NCBI GenBank assembly: GCA_028697145.1 | Contig: JAQVFR010000023.1 | Span: 1 to 52,326, forward strand | Length of the DNA stretch: 52,326 bases | Origin: Actinomycetota bacterium | GTDB lineage: Bacteria; Actinomycetota; Geothermincolia; Geothermincolales; RBG-13-55-18 | Direction of reading: 5' to 3' | Shown: one piece after another, positions 40,319 to 48,378 of the stretch | How positions within the stretch are numbered: the stretch's first letter is position 1 | How the letters are laid out: each line of letters begins with the position of its first letter | Made by a program: the position numbers and the translations under genes | The notes under the pieces: generated by a model | What the model saw: only the letters and a program-made list of their open reading frames with translations | The model's database searches: none | What the model was told of the DNA's origin: nothing

Positions 40319-41517
40319 AAGAAAAGTTAATGCTCCGGCCCGGGGACACCATGACCTCGGAAGAGCGCATGAAGGCGGCCATACGCCTGCAGGTCCCCGA
40401 CCGCGTGCCTGCGGTACCCTGCGTTTACTATTATTTCGCCACCTACTCGGGGCTCTCGTACGCCGACCTTTTCGAGCCCAAGCTGTACCGGCGGGCGACC
40501 ATGAAGCTTTTCGACGAACTCGGGCCCTGGGATGCATATAACTTTTTCCATACCTACTACCGGGAGCTGGCCTCCTTCTTCATACCCATGGTAACCATGG
40601 AGCCCGGCTTCGAGCTTCCCCGGGACATCATTCGTCAGTTCAAGGAAGAGGAGATAATGCAGCCGGAGGATTATGCCCACATCGTGGAGATGAGCAAGCG
40701 TACGCCCCGGCTCTCCTTCTATCGCGTCATGATGGATTTCATGCCCAGGATCTACGACTATATCCAGGCGGGCTGGCGCTCCTACGCCTTCGTGCTCCCC
40801 CGCTTCGCGGCCCAGCTCGCCTACTACCGTTACGAGTTCCGGGACTGGTTCGACCGCGGGGCCACCCTTTTCTATTCCATCGGGCCCGTGGAGGTACCCT
40901 TCGATACCTTCTCGCTCGCGCGTGGGCTGATCCCCTTCGTCAAGGACCTCTCCAGGTTTCCCGGGGAGATCATGAAGGCGGCGGAAGCCCTGGTGCCCGG
41001 CTACATCTTCCTTATCAAGGCGACCGTCAACCTTTTCGGGATAAAGCGCGCGATGATCGACCTCCACCGCTCCTCCAACGACTTCCTCTCTCCCGATCAG
41101 TTCAGGAGATACGCCCTGCCCTCGCTCAAGCTGCTCGTAGACGGGCTGCATGACGAGGGCATCTCCGTCATCATGCACTGCGACGGCAACTGGGACATGA
41201 ACCTGGAGGCCTTGCGGGAACTGCCGGCGGGCCAGTGCGTCATCCAGCTCGACGGGGCCACGGACATCTTCAAGGCCAAGGAGGTCATCGGGGACCGCAT
41301 GTGCATATACGGGGACGTCCCGGCGAGTATGCTGGCGCTGGGGGCTCCGGCGGAGGTGGACGAGTACTGCCACCGGCTTATCGAGGAGGTCGGCAGGGGC
41401 GGGGGCTTCATGCTGGGCACCGGATGCGAACTGGCCCCCAACGCCCGAGCGGAGAACGTCAAGGCCATGCTGGACTCCGTTTTAAAATACGGCTATTACG
41501 ACCGGCCCGAGAAATAG
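40315..41517 (+). CDS. UROD/MtaA-family corrinoid methyltransferase, second copy
   Basis: A 400-residue paralog of the preceding gene. Both open with a PGDTMT/PKDTMT segment followed by ERM/ERL-KAAI-x-LQVPDRVP. Both also share HCDGNWDMNLEALRELPAG and GxGCE-PNAR-ENVKAM. The first half diverges more, as expected if the substrate differs. The ATG overlaps the upstream stop (ATGA). It ends the operon, with a strong terminator 9 bases later. The donor compound is not evident; methoxylated, methylated-amine or thiol substrates are all possible. Confidence 0.87.
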   Translation: MKEKLMLRPGDTMTSEERMKAAIRLQVPDRVPAVPCVYYYFATYSGLSYADLFEPKLYRRATMKLFDELGPWDAYNFFHTYYRELASFFIPMVTMEPGFELPRDIIRQFKEEEIMQPEDYAHIVEMSKRTPRLSFYRVMMDFMPRIYDYIQAGWRSYAFVLPRFAAQLAYYRYEFRDWFDRGATLFYSIGPVEVPFDTFSLARGLIPFVKDLSRFPGEIMKAAEALVPGYIFLIKATVNLFGIKRAMIDLHRSSNDFLSPDQFRRYALPSLKLLVDGLHDEGISVIMHCDGNWDMNLEALRELPAGQCVIQLDGATDIFKAKEVIGDRMCIYGDVPASMLALGAPAEVDEYCHRLIEEVGRGGGFMLGTGCELAPNARAENVKAMLDSVLKYGYYDRPEK

Positions 41518-41526
41518 CGCGCAAAA

Positions 41527-41557
41527 AGAGACCGGCGGCGTGGGGCCGCCGGTCTCT
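41527..41557. terminator. Bidirectional intrinsic terminator
   Basis: AGAGACCGGCGGC (41527-41539) and GCCGCCGGTCTCT (41545-41557) form a perfect 13-bp stem with a 5-base loop. TTTAT follows on the plus strand, and a TTTTT run follows on the minus strand. It terminates both the methyltransferase operon and the convergent small gene. Confidence 0.85.
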
Positions 41558-41569
41558 TTATGTATATGC

Positions 41570-41803
41570 TCACGCTTTGATCGCCCTGATCTTTTCCGCC
41601 AGCGCGCTGCCCACGTCCTTGCCGGAGAAGAAGGAGACGGATTTATCTATCTTATCGGCCAGCTCAGGCAGCTTGTCCACGGTGACCGCGTCTGGAGTCG
41701 TGCCGATGAGTTCGCAGTTCTTCTTGACCGTGGCCCTGGCGATGAAATCGCCCACCGCGTCGGAGAGGATCTTCTCTATCTCCTGCGCAAGTTTATTGGC
41801 CAA
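41570..41803 (-). CDS. Small uncharacterised protein
   Basis: A 77-residue mostly helical protein, MANKLAQEIEKILSDAVGDF..., with one Cys in KKNCELIGTTPDAV. It starts with TTG at 41803, behind GGAGGAAGGA, and ends just before a strong terminator, so it is probably a real gene. No family is recognised. The pattern of an amphipathic helix, a loop with Asp-Lys-Leu-Pro-Glu-Leu and further helices could fit a small regulatory or scaffold protein. Confidence 0.65.
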   Translation of the reverse strand: MANKLAQEIEKILSDAVGDFIARATVKKNCELIGTTPDAVTVDKLPELADKIDKSVSFFSGKDVGSALAEKIRAIKA

Positions 41804-41961
41804 AGTCCTTCCTCCTATCCTCTCTGCTCGATCCCTGGATGTGGGGGCTTACCGGCCATCCCACGCGGTTGCCGCCCCACCTTTCCATCGGCGACCCCTT
41901 AAGATATATCGTTTCGGGGCATGAGAAACTTTATCCCCACGCGCGCATTGGCGCCTTGGTA

Positions 41962-42825
41962 TTATTCCCGTATCTCCTCGTCCATGCGGCTCAACACCTT
42001 CTGTCCGCTGCGCAGCAGACCCTGCAGGGCCGAGTAGGCGCTGTCCTCGTCCACCTGCACCTCGCCCGCATAGGTGCCGTCAGCTATCTCCTCCGCCGTG
42101 CGGTTCAGCTCCTCGATGGGATCGACCACGTACTTGCGGGTGAAGTAACGCAGGCCGATGGTGGTGAGCAGCAGCGTCAGGATGACGGCGATGACCGAGA
42201 CGATGGAGAGCCTCAGGATGAGGTCGTTCCTCTGGTCCATGAAATATTCATTGACCGCGTTGTACTCCTCCGTGCGGTCCATGATCATGTTGATGTAGAC
42301 TGTCTCGTCGACGCCCAGGATGGACAGGTCCACGAGGAAGAATGCGGAAACGTAGAAGCCTCCCTCGTCGCCAAGTGAGTCCAGGATCTCATACTCGCCC
42401 TCGTAAGGATCGACGGGCATCCCGGAGGGATCGACGTCCAGCCCGGCCCTCGTGTTGTAGTACACCAGCTTGCCATCGCGTATCAAGCCGATGTAGTCGA
42501 TGGGATAGAAGCCGAGGGCGATCTTTCCCGCCAGTTCGTTGAAAAGATCGTAGTCCTTCTCCTTTAAGAAGGCATTGACGAAGTCCTGGTTAAAGATCTC
42601 CACGGTTGCAGGGCTCGAGAGCAGGGAGTTGATGTTCTCGGATATCTCGGTCAGGTTCATGGCGGTCTGTTCGATGACCAGTTCCTTGTTCTTCTCGATG
42701 TTGCTGTTGGTGGTGACGGTGACGTCGATAAGAAAATACGCGATCACCGCCAGGACCAGCAGCAGGGTGGTGACGGATACCGCAACTATGAGTCCACGCA
42801 TCTCCTTGCCGGATTTCTTCCTCAT
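41962..42825 (-). CDS. Membrane sensor with HAMP domain but no output domain (copy B)
   Basis: A 287-residue protein: helix GLIVAVSVTTLLLVLAVIAY (about 10-30), extracytoplasmic sensor region (about 35-200), second helix SIVSVIAVILTLLLTTIGL (about 206-225), then HAMP (YFTRKYVVDPIEELNRTAEE) and a short tail ending SRMDEEIRE. There is no methyl-accepting, kinase or cyclase domain. It may transmit signal by pairing with another HAMP protein. ATG 42825 follows GAGGAGG; the frame stays open upstream without motif. It is a tandem paralog of the gene at 42999. Confidence 0.82.
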   Translation of the reverse strand: MRKKSGKEMRGLIVAVSVTTLLLVLAVIAYFLIDVTVTTNSNIEKNKELVIEQTAMNLTEISENINSLLSSPATVEIFNQDFVNAFLKEKDYDLFNELAGKIALGFYPIDYIGLIRDGKLVYYNTRAGLDVDPSGMPVDPYEGEYEILDSLGDEGGFYVSAFFLVDLSILGVDETVYINMIMDRTEEYNAVNEYFMDQRNDLILRLSIVSVIAVILTLLLTTIGLRYFTRKYVVDPIEELNRTAEEIADGTYAGEVQVDEDSAYSALQGLLRSGQKVLSRMDEEIRE

Positions 42826-42949
42826 TCTCAACCTCCTCGATTTGCTGCCCTGGCCCATGGGGGGACCGTTAGACTTTAAGTGTAATCGGAAGAACCACGC
42901 ATTCACTTGACAGTAAATACCAGCTTGCTATGGTTGGTTGCGCACGAGA

Positions 42950-42979
42950 AATCGCCCGGGACTCACATCCCGGGCGATT
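42950..42979 (-). terminator. Intrinsic terminator between the two HAMP genes
   Basis: AATCGCCCGGG (42950-42960) and CCCGGGCGATT (42969-42979) form a perfect 11-bp stem with an 8-base loop downstream of the copy A stop. The minus strand then reads TTCTCG, a modest T-run. Copy B must therefore have its own promoter in 42826-42948, or depend on readthrough. Confidence 0.75.
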
Positions 42980-42998
42980 CTGGCTCTAGACGCTAAGG

Positions 42999-43856
42999 TC
43001 AATCCTGCATCTCCTGGTCCATGCGGCTCAATACCTTCTGGCCGCTGTGCAGCAAACCCTGCAGGGCCGAGTATGCGCTGTTCTCATCCACCTTGACCTC
43101 GCCCTGGTAAGTGCCGTCAGCTATCTCCTCCGCGGTGCGGTTGAGTTCCTCGATGGGATTCACCACGTACTTACGGGTGAAATAGCGCAGGCCCAGGGTA
43201 GTGAGCAGCAGGGAGAGGACGATGGCGATGACCGAGACGATGGACATCCTCAGGATAAGGTCGTTCCTCTGCTCCTCGAAATAGTCAGTGACCACCGCCA
43301 GCTCTTCGCTGCGGTCGACGATCATGTTGACGTAGAAGGGTTCCAGGCCCGGGTATTTGAGATCCACCAGGTAGAAGACGGAGACGTACACCCCTTCCTC
43401 CCCCCCCATGGAATCGAGGGTCTCGTAGTCTCCCGCCGGGGGCTCGGTGGGCATCTCCCGCGCATCGGCCTCCACACCCGGTTTGGTCGCCAGGGAGACG
43501 ACCTCGCCGTCCCGGACCATGCCGACGTATTCGATGGGATAGAACAGTATGGCGAAACGGCCTATCAGATCGTAGAAGGCCTGCATATCGCCGCTGATTA
43601 TTTTGTCGACCTCCTCCCGGTTGAAGAGATCGATCACGGCCGGGCTCTCGGACAGCTCGGTGATCTTCTCGCCGATCTGGACCAGGGAGAGCACGGACTG
43701 CTCTATCACCAGGTCCTTGTTTTTCTCGATGTTGCTGTTGGTGGTGACGATGACGTCGATCAGGAAATACGCGATCACCGCCAGCACCAGCAGAAGGGTG
43801 GTTGCGGATACCGCGACCATGAGCCCGCGCATCTCTTTGCCCGTCTTGCGCTCCAT
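42999..43856 (-). CDS. Membrane sensor with HAMP domain but no output domain (copy A)
   Basis: The 285-residue paralog of copy B has the same order: helix (residues 9-30), sensor region with FYPIEYVGMVRDGEVV and EPFYVNMIVDR, helix SIVSVIAIVLSLLLTTLGL, HAMP (YFTRKYVVNPIEELNRTAEE) and a short tail ending SRMDQEMQD. The transmembrane and HAMP parts are nearly identical between copies, while the sensor domains differ. This suggests selection for different ligands with the same output partner. ATG 43856 follows AGGAGG. Confidence 0.82.
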   Translation of the reverse strand: MERKTGKEMRGLMVAVSATTLLLVLAVIAYFLIDVIVTTNSNIEKNKDLVIEQSVLSLVQIGEKITELSESPAVIDLFNREEVDKIISGDMQAFYDLIGRFAILFYPIEYVGMVRDGEVVSLATKPGVEADAREMPTEPPAGDYETLDSMGGEEGVYVSVFYLVDLKYPGLEPFYVNMIVDRSEELAVVTDYFEEQRNDLILRMSIVSVIAIVLSLLLTTLGLRYFTRKYVVNPIEELNRTAEEIADGTYQGEVKVDENSAYSALQGLLHSGQKVLSRMDQEMQD

Positions 43857-44019
43857 CTTATCCTCCTAGCGAACCCCGACCATGGCCTGTTTTCCGCCCC
43901 ACAACGGCTTATCGGGGCATTGATGGCGTCCCTTGAAAAAAAGCGGTGAAGGGGTCGCATGGTCTATTAAAAGGTCTGCTCGGCAGGATAAGCGGATGAA
44001 CGCAAGGTGGAAGTAAGTA

Positions 44020-44025
44020 TAGAAT
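44020..44025 (+). promoter_or_regulatory. Ferredoxin-AOR operon promoter -10
   Basis: TAGAAT lies within TATAGAAT (44018-44025), the same form as at 30297. It is 43 bases upstream of the ferredoxin start. The -35 is not clear. Confidence 0.35.
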
Positions 44026-44067
44026 GGGTATATGTGTGTGAGCAACGTCGCGCGGGAGGGAGCCGGA

Positions 44068-44277
44068 ATGATCCACGTGAGCGAGAAATGCACCGGGTGC
44101 CTCACCTGCGCTTTGGTGTGTTCGCTCTCCCACCACGAACAGTGCAGCCCCTCGCTCGCATACGTCCGCCTGCATGCGGACGGCTCGCGCTGGCGGGCCG
44201 AGTTCACGCCGGATTGCGACGAATGCGGGAGATGTGCGAGGTATTGCCCGTATGGAGCGCTGGAGAAGGAGAATTGA
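44068..44277 (+). CDS. 2[4Fe-4S] ferredoxin, partner of AOR-family protein
   Basis: A 69-residue ferredoxin with two clusters of cysteines, CTGCLTCALVC (residues 8-18) and CDECGRCARYCP (about 51-62), spaced as for two [4Fe-4S] clusters but with a longer middle region than clostridial ferredoxins. ATG 44068 follows GGGAGGG; upstream in-frame codons do not look coding. It ends 1 base before the AOR-family start, so the two are cotranscribed and probably form an electron-transfer pair. Confidence 0.88.
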   Translation: MIHVSEKCTGCLTCALVCSLSHHEQCSPSLAYVRLHADGSRWRAEFTPDCDECGRCARYCPYGALEKEN

Positions 44278-44278
44278 T

Positions 44279-46123
44279 ATGCGGGGTGGATACACGGGCC
44301 GCCTCATGGTCGTTGACCTGACCCGAGGCGAGGCATCCGTGGAGGATTACCGTGAGGATTTCGCGGCGGATTACCTCGGTGGTTTCGGCGTGAACAACCG
44401 CCTCTTCCTCGAGTACTCATCCCCCGGCACGGATGCGCTGTCGCCGCAAAACCCGGTCATATTCGGAGCGGGACCCCTGGTTGGTACGCTGGTCCCCGGC
44501 GCCTCCCGGGTCATGGCCAACGCGAGGCTGCCTCTTACCGGGGCTGTGGCCTCGGCGAGCGGGAGCATGGGGCTGGGGGCGAACATGAAATGGTCCGGCC
44601 TCGACCACGTCGTACTTGTGGGGAGGGCGCCCGCGCCCACCCTTCTATATATAGAGGACGGCCGCGTGGACCTGCTCCCCGCCGCGTCCCTGTGGGGCAC
44701 GGGGATCCTGGAGACCACTCGGTCGCTCCGGGCCGCGTATCCCGGCGCCTCGGTCATGGCCATCGGTCCGGCGGGCGAGAGCGGAGCCCATTCTTCTCTG
44801 GCCATGATCGACGCCTGCGCCACCCTGGGCAGGGGCGGGCTGGCGGCGGTCCTGGGGTCGAAAAACCTCAAGGCCCTGGTGGTGAAGGGCGGCGGCGGGG
44901 TTGCCATCGCGGACCCGGGCCGCGTGCAGGAGCTGGTCAAGGGACTGCACCAGCGCCTGGAGAACTTCGATATGCGCGAGGCGGCGGCGGAGCTGGGCAT
45001 GATAGGAGCCTGGCCGATGTACGCGAGCCAGCTCCTCCCCTACGGCGCCAGCGAGGAGGACCTGAGGGAACTGACAGAGCGCTTCGGCCCCAGGGCCTAC
45101 CTCGAGCTGAAGAAATGCCGCATATCCTGCCCCTCCTGTTTCCTCGCGGACAAGGACGAACTCCTCCTGCCGTCCACGGGGGAGAGCGTCTATTCCACCT
45201 CCTTCCTCAATGCCGCCATCATCGGCTGCGCCCTGCTCATGCGCGACGCGGAGGAGGCCGCTTCCACCTTGGCGCTCTTGGACGACCTGGGCCTGGATTT
45301 CATGACCCTCAGCTGGCAGGCGGCCTTCCTGCTGGAGCTGCGCGAGCACGGGTTCATCACCGAGGAGGACGCCGAGGGTATCCCCCTGGCCAGGGGGGCC
45401 GCCATCCTGCGCGAACTGGCGCTGCGGGTGACGGAGCGCAGGGGCGAGATCGGCGAGGCATTTGCGCGGGGCTGGCGCGGCGCCCTGGAGCTGTTCGGCG
45501 AGGACAAACGCCGCTACACCATGCTGGTGAGGGACCAGGACTGCCTTTACGACCCCCGCGTGAGCGGCCTGGGCACCATGGAGTTCGAGCAGGTGGTATC
45601 GCCGCGCGGGCCCACCTCGGCCAGCGCCGGCTCGGCCACCTACGTCCCCGGGCTCCCCGAGGAGCGGCTGTGCCGCCTCACCGCGCGCATGGGCGTGGGC
45701 GAGCAGGCGCTGGGGCGCATCTTCTCCCCGCCCTGGGGCATGAACGTGGGCAGGCTCACCCGCTACTCCGAGGACTGGTTCAGCCTTTTCAGCTCGCTGG
45801 GCATCTGCAACCGCTACCAGATCAACCGTTTCTACCACGCCGAGCTCGTCCGCGACCTCTACGCCGCGGTTACCGGGGTGGAGCTCGAGGTCGGCGAGAT
45901 GATGGACAAGGCGGCGGCGGCCTGGGGGCTTTACCGGGAACTGAACGCCCGCGAGGGGCTGGGGAGCGAGGCCGATGTACCGCCCGAGGCCTGGTTCGAC
46001 GAACAACCGCTGTGGGGAAGGGGAGGACACCTCAGGGATTATCTCGGAAATGAACTAACGCGCGAAGATATTCTAACGCTTATCGGGGATTATCACGATG
46101 AAAGAGGCAGGAAACACGGTTAA
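44279..46123 (+). CDS. Aldehyde:ferredoxin oxidoreductase (AOR) family protein
   Basis: A 614-residue AOR-family tungsto- or molybdopterin enzyme. The N-terminal domain includes YTGRLMVVDLTRGEASVED, LGGFGVNNR, GPLVGTLVPGASR and GRGGLAAVLGSKNLKALVVKG, all family hallmarks. The Fe-S cysteines fall in KKCRISCPSCF (about residue 280), with a later Cys in SLGICNRYQ (about 508). The Cys pattern differs from the classic CxxCxxxC order, so the aldehyde substrate may differ. Low-potential electrons would pass to the adjacent ferredoxin. The ATG follows GAGAAGGAGA, one base after the ferredoxin stop. Confidence 0.87.
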   Translation: MRGGYTGRLMVVDLTRGEASVEDYREDFAADYLGGFGVNNRLFLEYSSPGTDALSPQNPVIFGAGPLVGTLVPGASRVMANARLPLTGAVASASGSMGLGANMKWSGLDHVVLVGRAPAPTLLYIEDGRVDLLPAASLWGTGILETTRSLRAAYPGASVMAIGPAGESGAHSSLAMIDACATLGRGGLAAVLGSKNLKALVVKGGGGVAIADPGRVQELVKGLHQRLENFDMREAAAELGMIGAWPMYASQLLPYGASEEDLRELTERFGPRAYLELKKCRISCPSCFLADKDELLLPSTGESVYSTSFLNAAIIGCALLMRDAEEAASTLALLDDLGLDFMTLSWQAAFLLELREHGFITEEDAEGIPLARGAAILRELALRVTERRGEIGEAFARGWRGALELFGEDKRRYTMLVRDQDCLYDPRVSGLGTMEFEQVVSPRGPTSASAGSATYVPGLPEERLCRLTARMGVGEQALGRIFSPPWGMNVGRLTRYSEDWFSLFSSLGICNRYQINRFYHAELVRDLYAAVTGVELEVGEMMDKAAAAWGLYRELNAREGLGSEADVPPEAWFDEQPLWGRGGHLRDYLGNELTREDILTLIGDYHDERGRKHG

Positions 46124-46150
46124 CGCATACAAAAGAAGATCGGAGCCGGC

Positions 46151-46618
46151 TTGAATGACAGGGAGTACATGCTGGCGGCGCTGGAGCAGGCCCGCGCCGC
46201 GGCCGAGGAGGGAGAGGCCCCGGTAGGGGCGGTACTGGTAAAGGACGGCAGGATACTCGCCTGCACCCATAACCGCAGGGAATCGACGGGCAACCCCATG
46301 GACCATGCCGAGGTCCTTGCCCTGCAGGAGGGAGCGGCCCACCTGGGCAGCTGGAGGCTGGAGGGCTCCACCCTCTACGTGACCCTGGAGCCCTGTCCCA
46401 TGTGCGCCGGGGCCCTGGTGCAGGCCCGCGTGAGCAGGCTGGTCTTCGGGGCGAGGGACCTCAAGCTCGGGGCCGCGGGCAGCCGCTACAACCTGGTGAG
46501 CGACGAGACCACCCATCACCGCATGGACATTACCGACGGCATCCTCGAGGGAGAATGCGCCGCGCTCCTGCGGGAGTTCTTCGAGGCCCGGCGCAACGGG
46601 GATAAACCTTCACGCTGA
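46151..46618 (+). CDS. tadA: tRNA adenosine(34) deaminase
   Basis: A 155-residue cytidine deaminase-fold enzyme. The zinc-binding HAE motif is DHAEVLAL (about residues 51-58) and PCPMCAGAL follows (about 81-89), with the catalytic Glu in HAE. It converts adenosine to inosine at the wobble base of tRNA-Arg(ACG), a tRNA encoded at 31210. TTG start at 46151 follows GGAG. It lies 27 bases after the AOR-family gene. The length is normal for TadA; other nucleoside deaminases are less likely. Confidence 0.85.
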   Translation: MNDREYMLAALEQARAAAEEGEAPVGAVLVKDGRILACTHNRRESTGNPMDHAEVLALQEGAAHLGSWRLEGSTLYVTLEPCPMCAGALVQARVSRLVFGARDLKLGAAGSRYNLVSDETTHHRMDITDGILEGECAALLREFFEARRNGDKPSR

Positions 46619-46860
46619 CGCCTGCTTATGTCAGGGCTTGAAAATCCCCGGCGAACCTCGGCGGATACAGCCAGATATTCAGCATGAACGCGATGCGCAA
46701 AATCCTCATGAAGGACAAGAGCAACGGCTGATTCTATGGCCGCATCACTCGTTTAGGATGCCCCGTTTAGCCCACGCAGGGTCTAACCGGGGTTCAGAAT
46801 ATGGGTGCGTCGGAGCAAGGATAAATCCTATGTTGTCCATGATATCATCGCGTGAGGCTC
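46619..46860. other. Intergenic region with a possible short coding remnant
   Basis: A 29-codon plus-strand frame ends ...YSQIFSMNAMRKILMKDKSNG at about 46732. It has a protein-like look but no start, no ribosome binding site and no recognised family. Nothing else in the region suggests a gene or RNA. GCCCCGTTTAGCCC near 46760 is a short hairpin at best. Confidence 0.25.
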
Positions 46861-48132
46861 TTAGAGCCAGGCGAGCCGAAGGTCGAGCTTCATGTCGTAT
46901 TCCGGAAGCGCCCCCTTCAGCTCGTCCAGGTAACGGCGCGGATCAACGCACGCCTCGGGAGCCGTGACTCCCTTGCCGGCGACCTGCCCCTCCAGCATCA
47001 ACGACGCGAAGGCCGCCAGGCAAGTCCCGGTGACGACGTCGATGTCCATGCTGCCCTCGCCGGTTCCCTGTACGGACGATTCAGACACGCTGATGCATGC
47101 GCGCCGCCCGTCCTTCGCCCCGCTCACCGAGACGTGGATGCCGCCGAGCGTCTCCGCCTGCAGCCTCCCCGCGGCGGCCTGGTTCAGGCCCCGCAGGTCG
47201 CCGAGGTCGATCTCGCCACTCGAGAGCTGGCCCATCATGCCCGAGAGCAGGCCCAGGAAAGGCCGCAGGCCCGACGGCCTGTCCCCCTTGTCCAGGGCGG
47301 CGATGAAATCGACGGCCTCCTGCATGCCCACCGAGCCCCTGGTCACCTGCCCGGATATGCCCCGAAAGAGCCCGTTGAGAAAAGGCGGGTAGATAGCCCC
47401 CATTGTGCGCATGTTGCGCAAACCGGGCATGAACCTGGGGAAGGTGGCCGGCTCGGCGTGCCCCAGCTCGAACACCCTGTAGGGGCCGAGGGGCGGGGGA
47501 AAGTCGATCACTCTGCCCAGCTTGAAGGCCGGGATGTAGGTCCTGGACCCGTTGCGGACCGTGGCACACATGCCGACACAGCAGTGCAGCATGTGCTCGA
47601 TCACCCCGGCGCTCCCCGCCGGCCGGTCTTCGCCGGGCGGCGCCTGGCCGCTCACCCATGCCAGCTCGATGTCCTCGAACTCGTCCAGCTCGTCGGCGGC
47701 CGCACGCGCCAGGACGTTGACCAGGCCGGGCGCTATGCCGCAGCAGATGAGGGCGGTTATGCCGCGTTCGTGTGCCTCGCGGTCCAGCGCCAGCATGGAC
47801 AGTGCCGAGTCCTCGTCGTCACACATGTCCACGTAATCGATGCCGGCGGCGATGCAGGCCTCCAACACCGGCTTCGCGGTGCGGTAATATGGACCGGTGC
47901 AGTTCACGACCAGGTCTGCGCCGGAGATAACCTCCACGAGCAACGGCCGGTCGAAGATATCCACGTATCCCGGCACGAGTCGCTTACTCCCCAGGGCGCT
48001 CGCCAGGTGCCGAACCCCTTCCAGGTCCCGGTCCACGAGAGTCAGCCGACAGTCACCGCGCAGCGCCAGGAGCCTGGCGACCGCCACCCTGGCCATGCCG
48101 CCGCCGGCACCGATAACCACTACCCCCTTCAC
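46861..48132 (-). CDS. Saccharopine dehydrogenase-family NAD(P)-dependent oxidoreductase
   Basis: A 423-residue protein. The N-terminal Rossmann motif VVVIGAGGGMARVAVARLL starts at residue 3, followed by ADLVVNCTGPYYRTAKPVLEACI, typical of saccharopine dehydrogenase NADP-binding domains, and YVDMCDDEDSALSML. The rest resembles the substrate domain, with GIAPGLVNVLA. It probably acts on an amino acid-like or ketoacid substrate, which is not identifiable. GTG 48132 with AAAAGGAG upstream gives the natural start; the frame stays open to 48225 without homologous-looking residues. Monocistronic. Confidence 0.85.
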   Translation of the reverse strand: MKGVVVIGAGGGMARVAVARLLALRGDCRLTLVDRDLEGVRHLASALGSKRLVPGYVDIFDRPLLVEVISGADLVVNCTGPYYRTAKPVLEACIAAGIDYVDMCDDEDSALSMLALDREAHERGITALICCGIAPGLVNVLARAAADELDEFEDIELAWVSGQAPPGEDRPAGSAGVIEHMLHCCVGMCATVRNGSRTYIPAFKLGRVIDFPPPLGPYRVFELGHAEPATFPRFMPGLRNMRTMGAIYPPFLNGLFRGISGQVTRGSVGMQEAVDFIAALDKGDRPSGLRPFLGLLSGMMGQLSSGEIDLGDLRGLNQAAAGRLQAETLGGIHVSVSGAKDGRRACISVSESSVQGTGEGSMDIDVVTGTCLAAFASLMLEGQVAGKGVTAPEACVDPRRYLDELKGALPEYDMKLDLRLAWL

Positions 48133-48300
48133 GATCACTCCTTTTCCATCCGGACTTACAGCCCGCGCCCTCGAGGCCATTTTGACCGGTACTTCCTCCA
48201 TGAAAGCGCCTGTCAAGCATACCAAATCAAGTCCTTTCCTAGGACTCCGCGGTCATTCTTCCATCCGTGCCCGGCATTACGCCGGCACACACCATAAGGT

Positions 48301-48369
48301 GGGACCCTGGCTCCCTATTCTCATATAAGGGGCCTATAGCCCAGGAAATTCAGAGGGCAGCCGGGTCCC
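48301..48369. other. Imperfect long hairpin at the 3' side of the IS110 element
   Basis: GGGACCCTGGCTCCCT (48301-48316) pairs imperfectly with AGAGGGCAGCCGGGTCCC (48352-48369), with an inner GGGGC/GCCC stem (48329-48342). It sits just downstream of the transposase stop at 48379. Some IS110 relatives (IS1111 group) encode their RNA on this side, so it could be part of the element's functional end. A terminator role is the alternative. Confidence 0.4.
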
Positions 48370-48378
48370 GGAAATATC

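Noticed and set aside
39029-41517. Uroporphyrinogen decarboxylases of heme synthesis
   Set aside because: The neighbours are corrinoid proteins and the barrels carry a methyltransferase-like HCDGN and late Cys pattern, so methyl transfer is the better call.
46638-46967. 109-codon plus-strand frame after tadA
   Set aside because: No start signal or motif, and it runs into the opposite-strand saccharopine dehydrogenase-like gene.
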